Below, piece by piece: positions 7,361-15,601 of a stretch of 64,000 bases of DNA. Positions within the stretch are counted from its first letter, which is position 1. Every line of letters begins with the position of its first letter. A program made the translations under genes and the position numbers. Below the pieces are notes generated by a model. It searched no databases and was not told the origin of the DNA. It saw only the letters and a program-made list of their open reading frames with translations. The stretch comes from Streptomyces luteogriseus (GTDB lineage: Bacteria; Actinomycetota; Actinomycetes; Streptomycetales; Streptomycetaceae), in the NCBI RefSeq assembly GCF_014205055.1, contig NZ_JACHMS010000001.1, positions 5,022,001-5,086,000 of the forward strand, in the 5' to 3' direction.

Positions 7361-8146
7361 ATGTCCGCCGCCACTCAGGAGCGCATGCCCGCTCTGTACC
7401 TCAGTCACGGCGCACCGCCCCTGGCGGACGACCCGGTCTGGCCCGGTGAGCTGGCCGCCTGGTCCGCCGGACTGCCGCGACCCAAGTCGGTGCTGATCGT
7501 CTCCGCCCACTGGGAGGAGGCCCCGCTCGCCCTCGGCGCCACCGAGACCGTCCCGCTCGTCTACGACTTCTGGGGCTTTCCGGAGCACTACTACCGGGTG
7601 ACGTACGACGCCCCCGGCGCACCGGAGCTCGCCGAGTCCGTACGTAAGCTGCTGCGCGCCCCCGGCATGCCCGTCCAGGACGTCCCCGACCGCGGCCTCG
7701 ACCATGGTGCGTACGTGCCGCTGGTCGAGATGTACCCGGAGGCCGACATCCCGGTCCTCCAGGTGTCCATGCCGACGCTGGACCCGGTCCGGCTCCTGGA
7801 GATCGGCCGCAAGCTCGCCCCTCTGCGGGACGAGGGCGTGCTGATCGTCGGCTCCGGCTTCTTCACCCACAACCTGGCCGCGCTGCGGCAGGGCGGCATC
7901 CCCGCCTGGTCGGCCGAGTTCGACGACTGGGGCCGGCGGGCGCTGGAGGCGCGTGACGTGGACGCGCTGCTCGACTTCACCCGCAAGTCGCCCGCGGGGC
8001 AGCTCGCCCATCCGCGCACCGAGCACTTCGCCCCGCTGTTCGTGACCATGGGCGCGGCCGACGCGGCCGGGGAGCTGGACGCGCAGAAGTCCGTGATCGA
8101 CGGGTTCTGGATGGGGCTGGCGAAGCGGTCGGTGCAGTTCGGCTGA
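7361..8146 (+). CDS. DODA-type (LigB-like) extradiol ring-cleavage dioxygenase
   Basis: A 261-residue protein with GGAAGG 9 nt upstream of its ATG. It matches the 4,5-DOPA dioxygenase/YgiD family: LYLSHGAPPL near the N-terminus, VSAHWEE at about 44-50, LDHGAYVPL at about 112-120 and GSGFFTHNL at about 164-172. These supply the metal-binding and catalytic histidines. The family opens catechol rings using non-haem metal and O2; many bacterial members are poorly characterised. Divergent from a MarR regulator, which suggests induction by a phenolic compound. Convergent with the acetyltransferase gene at 8174. Confidence 0.88.
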   Translation: MSAATQERMPALYLSHGAPPLADDPVWPGELAAWSAGLPRPKSVLIVSAHWEEAPLALGATETVPLVYDFWGFPEHYYRVTYDAPGAPELAESVRKLLRAPGMPVQDVPDRGLDHGAYVPLVEMYPEADIPVLQVSMPTLDPVRLLEIGRKLAPLRDEGVLIVGSGFFTHNLAALRQGGIPAWSAEFDDWGRRALEARDVDALLDFTRKSPAGQLAHPRTEHFAPLFVTMGAADAAGELDAQKSVIDGFWMGLAKRSVQFG

Positions 8147-8173
8147 AAAGGGGCTGCGCGTCAGGCCGGCCGT

Positions 8174-8692
8174 TTACAGCGGCTTCTCGTACCAGGCCAC
8201 GTCCCAGTAGCGGCCGAACTTGCGGCCGACCTCCCGGTAGGTGCCGACATGACGGAAACCGAAGCGCTCGTGCAGCCGGGCCGACGCCTCGTTCGGCAGC
8301 GCGACGCCGGCGTAGGCGCGGTGCAGGTCCTCGCCGGACAGGGCCTCGAAGAGGGCCGTGTAGAGGAGCGTGCCGACGCCGCGCCGGCCGGCCTCCGGGG
8401 CGACGTACACGGTCGTCTCCACGGAGGTGGCATAGGCGGGCTTCGTTCGGAAAGGGCTTGATGTGGAGTAGCCCAGAATCTCCCGTGGGTCCGCCGTCGT
8501 GGCAACCATCAGGCGGTGCGGTCCGTCTTCAGGGTGGGAGAGCAGCCAAGGGCGGCGCTCCTCCGGAGTGAAGATCGCGGTATCGAATGTGATCGCCGTC
8601 TCACGTACATAGTGGTTGTAGAGGGCCGTGAGGGCCTCGAGGTCACCCTCGACTCCCGGCCTGACCTGCACCTCTGTGCGTTGCGACGGCAT
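8174..8692 (-). CDS. GNAT N-acetyltransferase, phosphinothricin acetyltransferase (PAT) type
   Basis: ATG 8692 has GGGAGG at the right distance; the upstream extension of the frame is non-coding in character. The 172-residue product shows the PAT/bar pattern: VRPGVEGDLEALTALYNHYV at the N-terminus, TAITFDT and R-P-W near 45, and the acetyl-CoA site APEAGRRGVGTLLYTALFEAL at about 100-120. The family acetylates the amino group of phosphinothricin, methionine sulfoximine or related amino acids. It is divergent from hrdD, and their upstream regions share about 195 bp. Self-protection or amine detoxification are possible roles. Confidence 0.85.
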   Translation of the reverse strand: MPSQRTEVQVRPGVEGDLEALTALYNHYVRETAITFDTAIFTPEERRPWLLSHPEDGPHRLMVATTADPREILGYSTSSPFRTKPAYATSVETTVYVAPEAGRRGVGTLLYTALFEALSGEDLHRAYAGVALPNEASARLHERFGFRHVGTYREVGRKFGRYWDVAWYEKPL

Positions 8693-8752
8693 CGTGCCTC
8701 CCTGTGTGGCCGGACAGGGTACTGCATGATCAGAAAAATTGGAGGCCGGGTT

Positions 8753-8779
8753 GGGAATTCTGTCCTGATTCCAGTCGTT
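8753..8779 (+). promoter_or_regulatory. Sigma-R (SigR) promoter of hrdD
   Basis: GGGAAT at 8753-8758 and GTT at 8777-8779 are separated by exactly 18 bp, the consensus for the thiol-oxidative-stress sigma factor sigma-R (GGGAAT-N18-GTT). It sits 107 bp upstream of hrdD, which from memory is a known sigma-R target in S. coelicolor. Confidence 0.8.
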
Positions 8780-8886
8780 GTTTCCATCGGATGCAGGGCA
8801 CCCGAGGAGAGTCCGGAGAGTCCCGGAAGACGGAGTCCAGCGTCCGAAGGACCACCCGCTGACCTCACCATCGCAAGGGAGCTCGC

Positions 8887-9885
8887 ATGGCAACCCGTGC
8901 CGTCGCCCGTCGTCAGTCCGCCACCGGCGAGACGGCCGACGCGGCAAGCAGTGTTCGCGCCCATGGCGGCGAGATCGCCGACCGCGACCTGGTCGGCATG
9001 TACCTCGACGAGATCGCGCGCACACCACTGCTCGACGCCGCCAAGGAGGTCGAGCTGTCCCAGATCATCGAAGCGGGTGTGTTCGCACAGCAGATCCTCG
9101 ACGGCCTCGAGGAGAACAAGGCCGGGGCCTCGCCCGAGGAGCTGCAGGCCCTGGTCGACGCAAGCGAGCGGGCCAAGGACGTCTTCATCCGCTCCAACCT
9201 GCGCCTGGTCGTCGCGGTCGCCCGCCGCTACCCCCGCAGCGGTCTGCCGCTGCTGGACCTGATCCAGGAGGGCAACGCCGGCCTGGTGCGCGCGGTCGAG
9301 AAGTTCGACTACCGCAAGGGCTTCAAGTTCTCCACGTACGCCACGTGGTGGATCCGCCAGGCCATCACCCGCTCGATAGCGGACCAGTCCCGTACGATCC
9401 GTCTGCCCGTCCACCTCGTGGAGGAGCTCGGCCGGATCCGCCGTGTGCAGCGCGAGTTCAACCGCGAGCACGGCCGGGACCCGGAGCCCGCGGAGATCGC
9501 GACCGAGCTCGGCTCGACGCCGGAGCGCGTCACCGACGTCCTGGACTGGGCCCGCGACCCGGTCTCGCTGAACATGTCGGTGGACGACGAGGGCGAGACC
9601 CAGTTCGGCGACCTCCTGGAGGACACCTCGGCGGTGTCGCCCGAGCAGTCGGTGCTCACCCTGCTGCGCAGCGAGGAGCTCGACGACCTGATCGGCCGGC
9701 TCGACCAGCGCACGGCGTCGATCATCAAGATGCGCTACGGCATCGAGGACGGCCGGGAGCGCACGCTGACCGAGGTCGGCAAGGAGCACGGCCTGACCCG
9801 CGAGCGCATCCGGCAGATCGAGAAGCACGCGCTGCTGGAGCTGAAGAAGCTCGCCCGCAGCACGGGGTTCGACGCGGCGGCGTGA
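8887..9885 (+). CDS. hrdD: RNA polymerase principal-like sigma factor HrdD (group 2 sigma-70)
   Basis: A 332-residue sigma factor with AAGGGAG 5 nt before the ATG. All conserved regions are present: 1.2 (DLVGMYLDEIARTPLL), 2.1-2.4 (NLRLVVAVARRY, LDLIQEGNAGLVRAVEKFDYRKGFKFSTYATWWIRQAI), region 3, and 4.2 (ERTLTEVGKEHGLTRERIRQIEKHALLELK). The sequence matches my memory of Streptomyces HrdD, a non-essential paralogue of HrdB with the same -10/-35 specificity, rather than HrdB, which has a long N-terminal extension. Region 4.2 would read vegetative promoters. Expression is probably stress-linked through the sigma-R promoter above. The gene is followed by a 430-bp non-coding gap. Confidence 0.95.
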   Translation: MATRAVARRQSATGETADAASSVRAHGGEIADRDLVGMYLDEIARTPLLDAAKEVELSQIIEAGVFAQQILDGLEENKAGASPEELQALVDASERAKDVFIRSNLRLVVAVARRYPRSGLPLLDLIQEGNAGLVRAVEKFDYRKGFKFSTYATWWIRQAITRSIADQSRTIRLPVHLVEELGRIRRVQREFNREHGRDPEPAEIATELGSTPERVTDVLDWARDPVSLNMSVDDEGETQFGDLLEDTSAVSPEQSVLTLLRSEELDDLIGRLDQRTASIIKMRYGIEDGRERTLTEVGKEHGLTRERIRQIEKHALLELKKLARSTGFDAAA

Positions 9886-10237
9886 CACCGTCCGCGGCGG
9901 CCCGGTGCGCGGCGGCCGGCACCGGTGAGACGGTGAACGTCCGGGCGTACGACTCGCTCCCACGGCCAGTGGGTGACGCAGCGTGTACGCCCGGAGGGCA
10001 CCGCGTACGCCGGGTGGCGAAAGACCGCGCAAACATGGCGATGTAACGCCGCTTCAATTCGCGGACTCAGGGAACAAGACTTCTGGGTCCACCAGTTCGG
10101 GCCCGGGGCCACGCCCCTCGCCCCCCGACAGCCAAGTCCCGTCGCACTCCCCCCGGCGCCGGGACTTTCCCCGAAGCCGGGCTTCGGCGTCCTTCCCCCC
10201 GGACGCCGGGGCCCGGCTCTCTTCGTGCGGAATGGAG

Positions 10238-10276
10238 GGCGGGCCACCCCGTACCTGAACCACGGGGTGGCCCGCC
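10238..10276. terminator. Strong 15-bp hairpin insulating the TetR promoter
   Basis: GGCGGGCCACCCCGT (10238-10252) and ACGGGGTGGCCCGCC (10262-10276) pair perfectly around a 9-nt loop, with no T run, the usual Streptomyces form. It ends read-through from hrdD just before the next promoter. Confidence 0.7.
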
Positions 10277-10287
10277 AGATGGCAGAT

Positions 10288-10308
10288 TGTGCCACATGGG
10301 CATAGCCT
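10288..10308 (+). promoter_or_regulatory. Leaderless promoter and operator of TetR gene
   Basis: TAGCCT (10303-10308) lies 7 nt before GTG 10316, so the transcript would start at the initiation codon. TGTGCCAC and the near-complementary TGGGCATA around 10288-10304 form an imperfect palindrome overlapping it, a plausible self-operator. Confidence 0.5.
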
Positions 10309-10315
10309 GCCGGGC

Positions 10316-11080
10316 GTGAGCAGCACCACCCCGACCCCGCCTCCGTCCTCGCTGACCGAGCGGCGGAAGACCGAAACGCGTATGGAGATCGCCCGGGCCG
10401 CGGCCGGCCTCTTCGTACGGCACGGCCTGCGCGCCACTCGCGCGGAGGACATCGCCCAGGCCGCCGGTATCGCCCCGCGCACCTTCTACCGGTACTTCGC
10501 CACCAAGGAGGAAGCCGTCGCCCCGCTCTACGCGGCCGGCGCCCAGCGCTGGGTGGAGGCGGTGCGCGCCGCTCCCGCCGAAGCGGGCGTGCTCCACGCC
10601 TTGGAGCAGGGGGTCCGCCACACCCTCACCCCGGACGTCGGCGTCTCGGCGTCCTCCTGGGAATGGGTCCGCGCACTGCTGTGTCTGGCCGAGTCGACCC
10701 CGTCCCTGCGCAGGGTGTGGGCGGAGGTCTGCCAGACGTCCGAGCGGCTGCTGGGGGAGGTGCTGGCGCAACGGGTGACACGTGCCGGGGCGGCTGAGGA
10801 TCTCGGGATGTCCGCGGTGGCTGACAGTGACGACAACGTTGGCGCAAGTCCTGTCCCGGCCTCCGCCGCGCCTCCTTCCCCGGCCTCCGCCGCGCCCCCT
10901 TCCCCGGCCTTCGTCGCCACCCCCGAGCTGCGCTTCGCCGCCGCCGTGGCCAGCGCCGCCGTACGTGCCGCCCTGGAGGCCTGGGCCGCGGGGGACGGCC
11001 CCGCGGAGGGGCCGGACGGACCGGCGGAACTCGCCCTGCGCAATCTCACGGCGCTGCGGGACTTCCCGTGGGGGCGGTGA
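10316..11080 (+). CDS. TetR/AcrR-family transcriptional regulator
   Basis: GTG 10316 is chosen because a -10 box lies 7 nt upstream (leaderless mRNA); an earlier in-frame GTG at 10289 would fall inside the promoter. The product is 254 residues. The HTH at about 20-65 reads MEIARAAAGLFVRHGLRATRAEDIAQAAGIAPRTFYRYFATKEEAV, typical TetR. The C-terminal ligand domain contains WVRALLCLAESTPSLRRVWAEV. An unusual disordered insert near 175-205 (PASAAPPS repeats) splits the C-terminal domain; it is encoded by two 24-bp direct repeats at 10856-10903. No obvious target is adjacent: the next gene is convergent. Confidence 0.85.
   Translation: MSSTTPTPPPSSLTERRKTETRMEIARAAAGLFVRHGLRATRAEDIAQAAGIAPRTFYRYFATKEEAVAPLYAAGAQRWVEAVRAAPAEAGVLHALEQGVRHTLTPDVGVSASSWEWVRALLCLAESTPSLRRVWAEVCQTSERLLGEVLAQRVTRAGAAEDLGMSAVADSDDNVGASPVPASAAPPSPASAAPPSPAFVATPELRFAAAVASAAVRAALEAWAAGDGPAEGPDGPAELALRNLTALRDFPWGR
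10856..10903 (+). repeat. Two 24-bp in-frame repeats inside the TetR gene
   Basis: Units at 10856-10879 and 10880-10903 differ by one base and each encode PASAAPPS, with a degenerate third copy following. They form a flexible spacer in the ligand-binding half. Confidence 0.65.
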
Positions 11081-11145
11081 GGCGTGAGCGCGTGAGGCCG
11101 TGAGGATTGCCGCGGGGATGCCGGGCGAGGGCTCAGCCCCGTGGC

Positions 11146-12129
11146 TCACGCCCCGCCCGCGTCCCCTCCCGCCGCCGCCCTGCTCAACCGCGCCCCCAAC
11201 TCCCTCACCGCCGTCACGAGTTGCTCCGGCTCGTGCACCACGAAGTCGCACTCCAGCATCGCCAGCCGGAACGCCACCCACTGCACCGCGTCCCCTACGG
11301 ACCCCCGCAGTCGGCAGCTGCCCTCGTCCAACGGCTCGGGCGTGCCCAGCCAGTGGGGCACTCGGGCCGCGACGAAGTCGGCCGGGGCGGCGAACGTGAC
11401 CTCGAAGTCGTAGGACTGCTGCTGCCGTTGCATCGAGCGCCGCAGGTACTCCGCCGCGTCCCCCGTCGGCAGCTCGCGCGGCACGAAGCGTGCCCCGGTG
11501 GCGAACGGCTCGCTGACCCGGTCGACGCGGAAGGTGCGCCAGTCGTCCCGGTCGATGTCGTATGCCACGAGGTACCAGCGGCGGCCCGTCGACACCAGCC
11601 GGTACGGCTCCGTCAGGCGCCGGGTCTCCGTGCCGTCCGCCGCGCGGTAGGCGAACCGCAGCCGCTCGTGCCCGGCCACCGTCGAGGCCATGACGGTCAG
11701 GGTCTCGGGTGCGATGCTCGGCCCGTCCCCGCTGGTCCATGGTGTGGTCGCGGCCTGGAGGGTGGTCACGCGGTGGCGCAGCCGGCCCGGCAGGACCTGT
11801 TCCAGCTTGGCCAGCGCCCGTACCGACGCCTCGTCCAGGCCTTCCACCGCGTGCCCCGCCCCGGCGCGTAGCCCGACCGCGATGGCCACGGCCTCCTCGT
11901 CGTCGAGCACCAGCGGCGGCATGGCCTTGCCGGCGACCAGCCGGTAGCCGCCGTCGGCGCCCTTGGTCGCCTGCACGGGATAGCCGATCTCCCGCAGCCG
12001 GTCGATGTCCCGCCGCACCGTGCGGCGGGACACCCCGAGCCGCTCGGAGAGCTCACCGCCGGGCCATTCGCGGGGCGTCTGGAGGAGGGAGAGGAGGGTC
12101 AGCAGCCGAGCCGGAGTGTCCGTCGTCAT
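11146..12129 (-). CDS. WYL-domain helix-turn-helix regulator
   Basis: 327 residues, ATG start. An N-terminal HTH_11 domain (about 5-60: LLTLLSLLQTPREW..., ERLGVSRRTVRRDIDRLREIGYPV) is followed by a WYL domain (about 140-215) with the name-giving W-Y-L in GRRWYLVAYDIDRDDWRTFRVDRV. A WCX C-terminal domain then runs to about 320. WYL proteins sense small or nucleic-acid ligands and often control one neighbouring gene. It is divergent from the MFS exporter at 12192 with only 62 bp between starts. A palindrome in that gap overlaps the exporter promoter, so this protein is probably its repressor (inference). Confidence 0.9.
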   Translation of the reverse strand: MTTDTPARLLTLLSLLQTPREWPGGELSERLGVSRRTVRRDIDRLREIGYPVQATKGADGGYRLVAGKAMPPLVLDDEEAVAIAVGLRAGAGHAVEGLDEASVRALAKLEQVLPGRLRHRVTTLQAATTPWTSGDGPSIAPETLTVMASTVAGHERLRFAYRAADGTETRRLTEPYRLVSTGRRWYLVAYDIDRDDWRTFRVDRVSEPFATGARFVPRELPTGDAAEYLRRSMQRQQQSYDFEVTFAAPADFVAARVPHWLGTPEPLDEGSCRLRGSVGDAVQWVAFRLAMLECDFVVHEPEQLVTAVRELGARLSRAAAGGDAGGA

Positions 12130-12151
12130 GACGATGAGGATGGCGCACCAC

Positions 12152-12170
12152 TAGGACACGACCTGACCTA
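12152..12170. promoter_or_regulatory. Operator-like inverted repeat between WYL regulator and MFS gene
   Basis: TAGGACACGACCTGACCTA is a 19-bp imperfect palindrome (TAGGACA versus TAGGTCA in the second arm's complement). It ends 9 bp before the exporter's -10 box and so occupies the promoter spacer. Confidence 0.55.
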
Positions 12171-12179
12171 ATGGGGGTC

Positions 12180-12185
12180 TACCTT
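12180..12185 (+). promoter_or_regulatory. Leaderless -10 box of the MFS exporter
   Basis: TACCTT ends 6 nt before ATG 12192, which predicts a transcript beginning at the start codon. It decides the start against the in-frame ATG 12171. Confidence 0.5.
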
Positions 12186-12191
12186 CGAGGC

Positions 12192-13700
12192 ATGAACTCC
12201 ACCGACACCACTCTCGGCACGGCGGGCGGCGGGACCGACCGCCGACGCTGGTTCGCCCTCGCGATCGTGATGACCGCGGCCTTCATGGACCTCGTCGACG
12301 TGACCATCGTCAACATCGCCATACCGTCGATCCGGCAGGAGTCCGGCGCCTCCTTCAGCCAGATCCAGTGGATCACCGCCGGTTACGCCCTCGCCTTCGC
12401 CGCGGGCCTGATCACCGGCGGACGGCTCGGCGACATCCACGGGCGCAAGCGGATCTTCCTCGTCGGCATCGGCGGGTTCACGGTCGCCTCGGCGCTGTGC
12501 GGCCTCGCGGTGAACCCGGAGATGCTGGTCGCCTCGCGATTCCTCCAGGGCGCGATGGCGGCGCTGATGGTGCCGCAGGTGCTGTCGATCGTGCACGCCA
12601 CCTTCCCGGCCCATGAGCGCGGCAAGGTGTTCGGGCTGTTCGGCGCGGTCGTCGGTCTCGGGGCCGTGTCCGGTCCGCTGCTGGGCGCGCTGCTGACCGA
12701 GTGGAACCTGTTCGGCTGGGAGTGGCGGTCGATCTTCCTGATCAACCTGCCCGTCGGTGTCGCCGGACTGGTCCTGGGCAGCCGCTTCATCACCGAGTCC
12801 AAGGCGCCGCGCGCCCTGAAGCTGGACCTGGTGGGCGTCGCGCTCGTGACGCTGGGTCTGCTGATGCTGCTCTACCCGCTCATCCGCGGCCGCGAGCTGG
12901 ACTGGCCCGTGTGGGGGTACGTCTCGATGGCCGGCTCGCTCGTCGTCCTCGCGGTGCTGGTGGCGTACGAGAGGCGCAAGGGCGCGCGGGACGGTTCGCC
13001 GCTGGTCGAGCTGTCGCTGTTCAAGGTCAAGAGCTTCGCGGCCGGTATCGCCGTGCAGACCGTCTTCGGGATCGCGCTGGGCGTGTTCTTCCTCGTGTGG
13101 ACGCTGTACATGCAGGTCGGGCTGGGCTGGAGGCCGCTGAAGGCGGGCCTGACGGGGGTGCCGTTCTCGATCGCCGTGTCGGCGGCCGCCGGGATGTCCG
13201 TGCAGATGCTGGTACCGCGTTTCGGCCGCAAGGTGCTCCAGGCGGGCGCGCTGGTGATGGGCGCCGGGGTGCTCCTCTACATCTGGGAGTCCGGGCACTA
13301 CGGCCTCGCCATCGCCCCCTGGCAGATGGCGCTGCCGCTCGTCGTGATGGGCGTCGGCATGGGTCTGATCGTCGCGCCGCTGACCGACGCGATCCTCTCG
13401 GAGGTGCCGCGCGAGCACGCCGGTTCGGCGTCGGGGCTGATCAACACCGTGCAGCAGATGGGCAACGCGCTGGGGCTCGCTCTGGTGTCGGTGGTGTTCT
13501 TCGGCACGATCTCCGACCACCTGCGGCCGGAGCAGATCGGACCGGCCTTCGTGGACGCCTTCCAGAACGCGCTCGGCTGGGTCGTCGTGGTGATGGGCGC
13601 CATCTTCCTGCTGATGTTCGCGCTGCCGAAGCGGCCCGCACAGCACGTGGAGGGGGAGCAGGCGCCGGTGGAGGGGAAGGAACCGGCGCTTGTCTCCTAG
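12192..13700 (+). CDS. DHA2-family MFS drug exporter
   Basis: A 502-residue membrane protein with 14 predicted helices. TM1 ends with MDLVDVTIVNIAIPSI (antiporter motif), and motif A GGRLGDIHGRKR follows TM2. The repeat structure and length fit the EmrB/QacA group of proton-driven multidrug exporters. ATG 12192 is supported by a -10 box 6 nt upstream. It is paired with the divergent WYL regulator. Downstream is a GC-rich hairpin and then the fructose operon, so this is a single-gene transcript. The substrate is unknown; the regulator pairing suggests induction by the exported compound. Confidence 0.9.
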   Translation: MNSTDTTLGTAGGGTDRRRWFALAIVMTAAFMDLVDVTIVNIAIPSIRQESGASFSQIQWITAGYALAFAAGLITGGRLGDIHGRKRIFLVGIGGFTVASALCGLAVNPEMLVASRFLQGAMAALMVPQVLSIVHATFPAHERGKVFGLFGAVVGLGAVSGPLLGALLTEWNLFGWEWRSIFLINLPVGVAGLVLGSRFITESKAPRALKLDLVGVALVTLGLLMLLYPLIRGRELDWPVWGYVSMAGSLVVLAVLVAYERRKGARDGSPLVELSLFKVKSFAAGIAVQTVFGIALGVFFLVWTLYMQVGLGWRPLKAGLTGVPFSIAVSAAAGMSVQMLVPRFGRKVLQAGALVMGAGVLLYIWESGHYGLAIAPWQMALPLVVMGVGMGLIVAPLTDAILSEVPREHAGSASGLINTVQQMGNALGLALVSVVFFGTISDHLRPEQIGPAFVDAFQNALGWVVVVMGAIFLLMFALPKRPAQHVEGEQAPVEGKEPALVS

Positions 13701-13731
13701 GAAACCGGTGCCCTCGGGGGCGGGGACACAA

Positions 13732-13760
13732 CGGGCTCGGCACCTCGGGTGCCGGGCCCG
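13732..13760 (+). terminator. Terminator after MFS exporter
   Basis: CGGCACC and GGTGCCG pair around TCG, and the outer CGGGC/GCCCG bases extend the stem, between the MFS gene and the fru promoter. Confidence 0.65.
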
Positions 13761-13798
13761 CCCGCATCTCTGCCTGTGCCCGATTGGGTCCGAACCTG

Positions 13799-13827
13799 TT
13801 TACTTTGCGGAAATCTCGGCGTAGCCT
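13799..13827 (+). promoter_or_regulatory. Promoter of the fruRKA operon
   Basis: TTTACT (13799-13804), 17 bp, then TAGCCT (13822-13827). A weak inverted repeat CGTTCG (13843-13848)/CGAACG (13864-13869) follows in the leader and could be the FruR operator. Confidence 0.45.
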
Positions 13828-13872
13828 CCCGCTGAAACCACACGTTCGGGCACGAGGCGGAGGCGAACGGAC

Positions 13873-14634
13873 ATGTACGCACCGGAGCGGCAGCAGGAGA
13901 TCCTCCGGCTCGCCCGTGACGGCGGCCGAGTGGATGTCGTGTCGCTGGCCGAGCAGTTCCAGGTCACGGCCGAGACGATCCGCCGGGACCTCAAGGCCCT
14001 CGACCGCGCCGGACTCGTCCGCCGGGTGCACGGCGGGGCCATCCCGGCCGGACGCCTCGACTTCGAGCCGGACCTCGCCGAGCGCGAGACGACCGCCGCC
14101 GACGAGAAGGACAGCATCGCCAAGGCGGCCCTCGCCGAACTGCCCGGCGAGGGCACGGTGATCCTCGACGCTGGGACGACGGTGGCCAAGATGGCCGCCG
14201 CCCTCCCGCTGGAGTCCTCCCTCACCGTCGTCACGCACAGCCTCCCCATCGCGGCCCGCCTCGCCGACCACCCCGGCATCCAGCTCCACCTCATCGGGGG
14301 GCGCGTGCGGCACCGCACGCGCGCCGCCGTGGACGCCTGGGCGTTGCGGGCGTACGGCGAGATCCGCGCCGACGTGCTGTTCGTGGCGGCCAACGGCTTC
14401 TCCGCCGAACACGGCCTGACCACCCCCGACCTCGCCGAGGCCGCCGTGAAGCGCGCGGCCGTGGCCGCCGCCCGTCGCGTGGTGCTGCTCGCCGACTCCT
14501 CCAAGCACGGCCAGGAGCACTTCGCCCGCTTCGGCGACCTGAGCGATGTGGACCTGCTGATCACCGACAGCGGGCTGAGCCCCGAAGACGCCGTCGCGAT
14601 CGAGCGCGGCGGCACGGAAGTAGTGCGCGCATGA
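13873..14634 (+). CDS. fruR: DeoR-family regulator of the fructose operon
   Basis: 253 residues; GGAGG precedes the ATG. The N-terminal DeoR HTH (RQQEILRLARDGGRVDVVSLAEQFQVTAETIRRDLKALDRAGLVRRVHGGAI) is followed by the DeoRC sugar-phosphate sensor with VILDAGTTVAKMAAAL, GGRVRHRTRAAVD and LLADSSKHGQ. Its stop overlaps the start of fruK by 4 bp (ATGA), so the two are translationally coupled. The operon FruR-FruK-FruA encodes fructose uptake and the first step of use. FruR would repress it and release on fructose-1-phosphate, the usual effector for this group (family knowledge). Confidence 0.92.
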   Translation: MYAPERQQEILRLARDGGRVDVVSLAEQFQVTAETIRRDLKALDRAGLVRRVHGGAIPAGRLDFEPDLAERETTAADEKDSIAKAALAELPGEGTVILDAGTTVAKMAAALPLESSLTVVTHSLPIAARLADHPGIQLHLIGGRVRHRTRAAVDAWALRAYGEIRADVLFVAANGFSAEHGLTTPDLAEAAVKRAAVAAARRVVLLADSSKHGQEHFARFGDLSDVDLLITDSGLSPEDAVAIERGGTEVVRA

Positions 14635-15578
14635 TCCTCACCGTCACCCCGAACCCGTCCCTGGACCGCACCTACGAGGTGCCGTCCCTCGACCGCGGCG
14701 AGGTCATCCGCGCCACCGGCGAGCGGATGGACCCGGGCGGCAAAGGCGTGAACGTCTCGCGCGCCGTCGCCGCGGCCGGACAGCGCACCGTGGCGGTCCT
14801 GCCCCTGGGCGGCGCCCCGGGCGCACTCGTCGCCGACCTGCTCCACCAGCAGGGCATCGAGGTCGCGCCCGTCCCGGTCACCGGGGCCACCCGCTCCAAC
14901 ATCGCCCTCGCCGAGTCCGACGGCGTCCTGACGAAGATCAACGCCCCCGGACCCGAACTCTCCGGCGCCGAACGGGAACTGCTCCTGGAGACCGTGCGGC
15001 AGCAGTCCCGCGACGCCTCCTGGATCGCCTGCTGCGGCAGCCTCCCCCGCGGACTCGCCCCCTCCTGGTACGCCGACCTGGTCGCCCGCGCGCACGCCGC
15101 CGGGGTCCGGATCGCCCTGGACACCTCAGGGCCCGCGCTGCTCGCGGCCCTGCGCGAGCGGCCCGACGTGGTCAAGCCGAACGCCGAGGAGCTCGCCGGA
15201 GCCGTGGGCCGCCCCCTCGCCACAGTCGGTGACGCGGTCAAGGCAGCCGAGGAACTGCGCGAGATGGGCGCCCGGGCCGTCCTCGCGAGCCTCGGCGCCG
15301 ACGGTCAGCTGCTCGTCTCCGACGAGGGTTCCTGGTTCGGCAGCGCCCGGGTGGCCGCCGTCCGCAGCAACGTGGGCGCCGGCGACTCCTCCCTCGCCGG
15401 CTTCCTGATCGCAGGCGGCAACGGCCCCGACGCCCTGGCGTCCGCCGTCGCGCACGGCGCCGCGGCCGTCCAGCTGCCCGGCAGCGTGATGCCGACGCCG
15501 GGCGACCTGGACCCGGCGGCGGTGACGGTCACGGCCGAGGTCCCGGCGGACCGTGTGCTGACGGAGCCGGCCTCATGA
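14631..15578 (+). CDS. fruK: 1-phosphofructokinase (PfkB family)
   Basis: 315 residues. It phosphorylates fructose-1-phosphate, the product of the fructose PTS, to fructose-1,6-bisphosphate. Sequence signs: N-terminal MILTVTPNPSLDRTYEV, PfkB signature 1 around PGGKGVNVSRAVAAAG (about 37-52), and signature 2 with the catalytic aspartate in NVGAGDSSLAGFLIAGG (about 246-262, D251). The start overlaps fruR (ATGA). The 3' end carries a short duplication: the last 16 bases recur 23 bp downstream. It is separated from fruA by 177 bp with no clear ORF or terminator, so all three genes are probably co-transcribed. Confidence 0.95.
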   Translation: MILTVTPNPSLDRTYEVPSLDRGEVIRATGERMDPGGKGVNVSRAVAAAGQRTVAVLPLGGAPGALVADLLHQQGIEVAPVPVTGATRSNIALAESDGVLTKINAPGPELSGAERELLLETVRQQSRDASWIACCGSLPRGLAPSWYADLVARAHAAGVRIALDTSGPALLAALRERPDVVKPNAEELAGAVGRPLATVGDAVKAAEELREMGARAVLASLGADGQLLVSDEGSWFGSARVAAVRSNVGAGDSSLAGFLIAGGNGPDALASAVAHGAAAVQLPGSVMPTPGDLDPAAVTVTAEVPADRVLTEPAS

Positions 15579-15601
15579 CCTGCAAGGAGCCGGCCTCATG
15601 A
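15563..15601 (+). repeat. 16-bp direct repeat at the fruK stop codon
   Basis: GGAGCCGGCCTCATGA occurs at 15563-15578 (end of fruK) and 15586-15601. The copy creates a second, apparently unused ATG at 15598 preceded by AAGGAG. Confidence 0.7.

Larger units (their letters stand above)
9886..10315. other. Long non-coding gap between hrdD and TetR gene
   Basis: No convincing ORF. It holds a short hairpin CCGGTGC/GCACCGG (9902-9925) that may end hrdD transcription and a perfect 7-bp hairpin CCGAAGC/GCTTCGG (10171-10187). A 15-bp stem follows at 10238-10276, and last comes the TetR promoter. The middle (9940-10160) shows no recognised element. Confidence 0.6.

Noticed and set aside
12168..13646. 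Long minus-strand ORF (492 codons) opposite the MFS exporter
   Set aside because: Its composition (His, Asp, Arg, Gln rich) is the antisense shadow of a membrane protein; the plus strand has clear MFS motifs.
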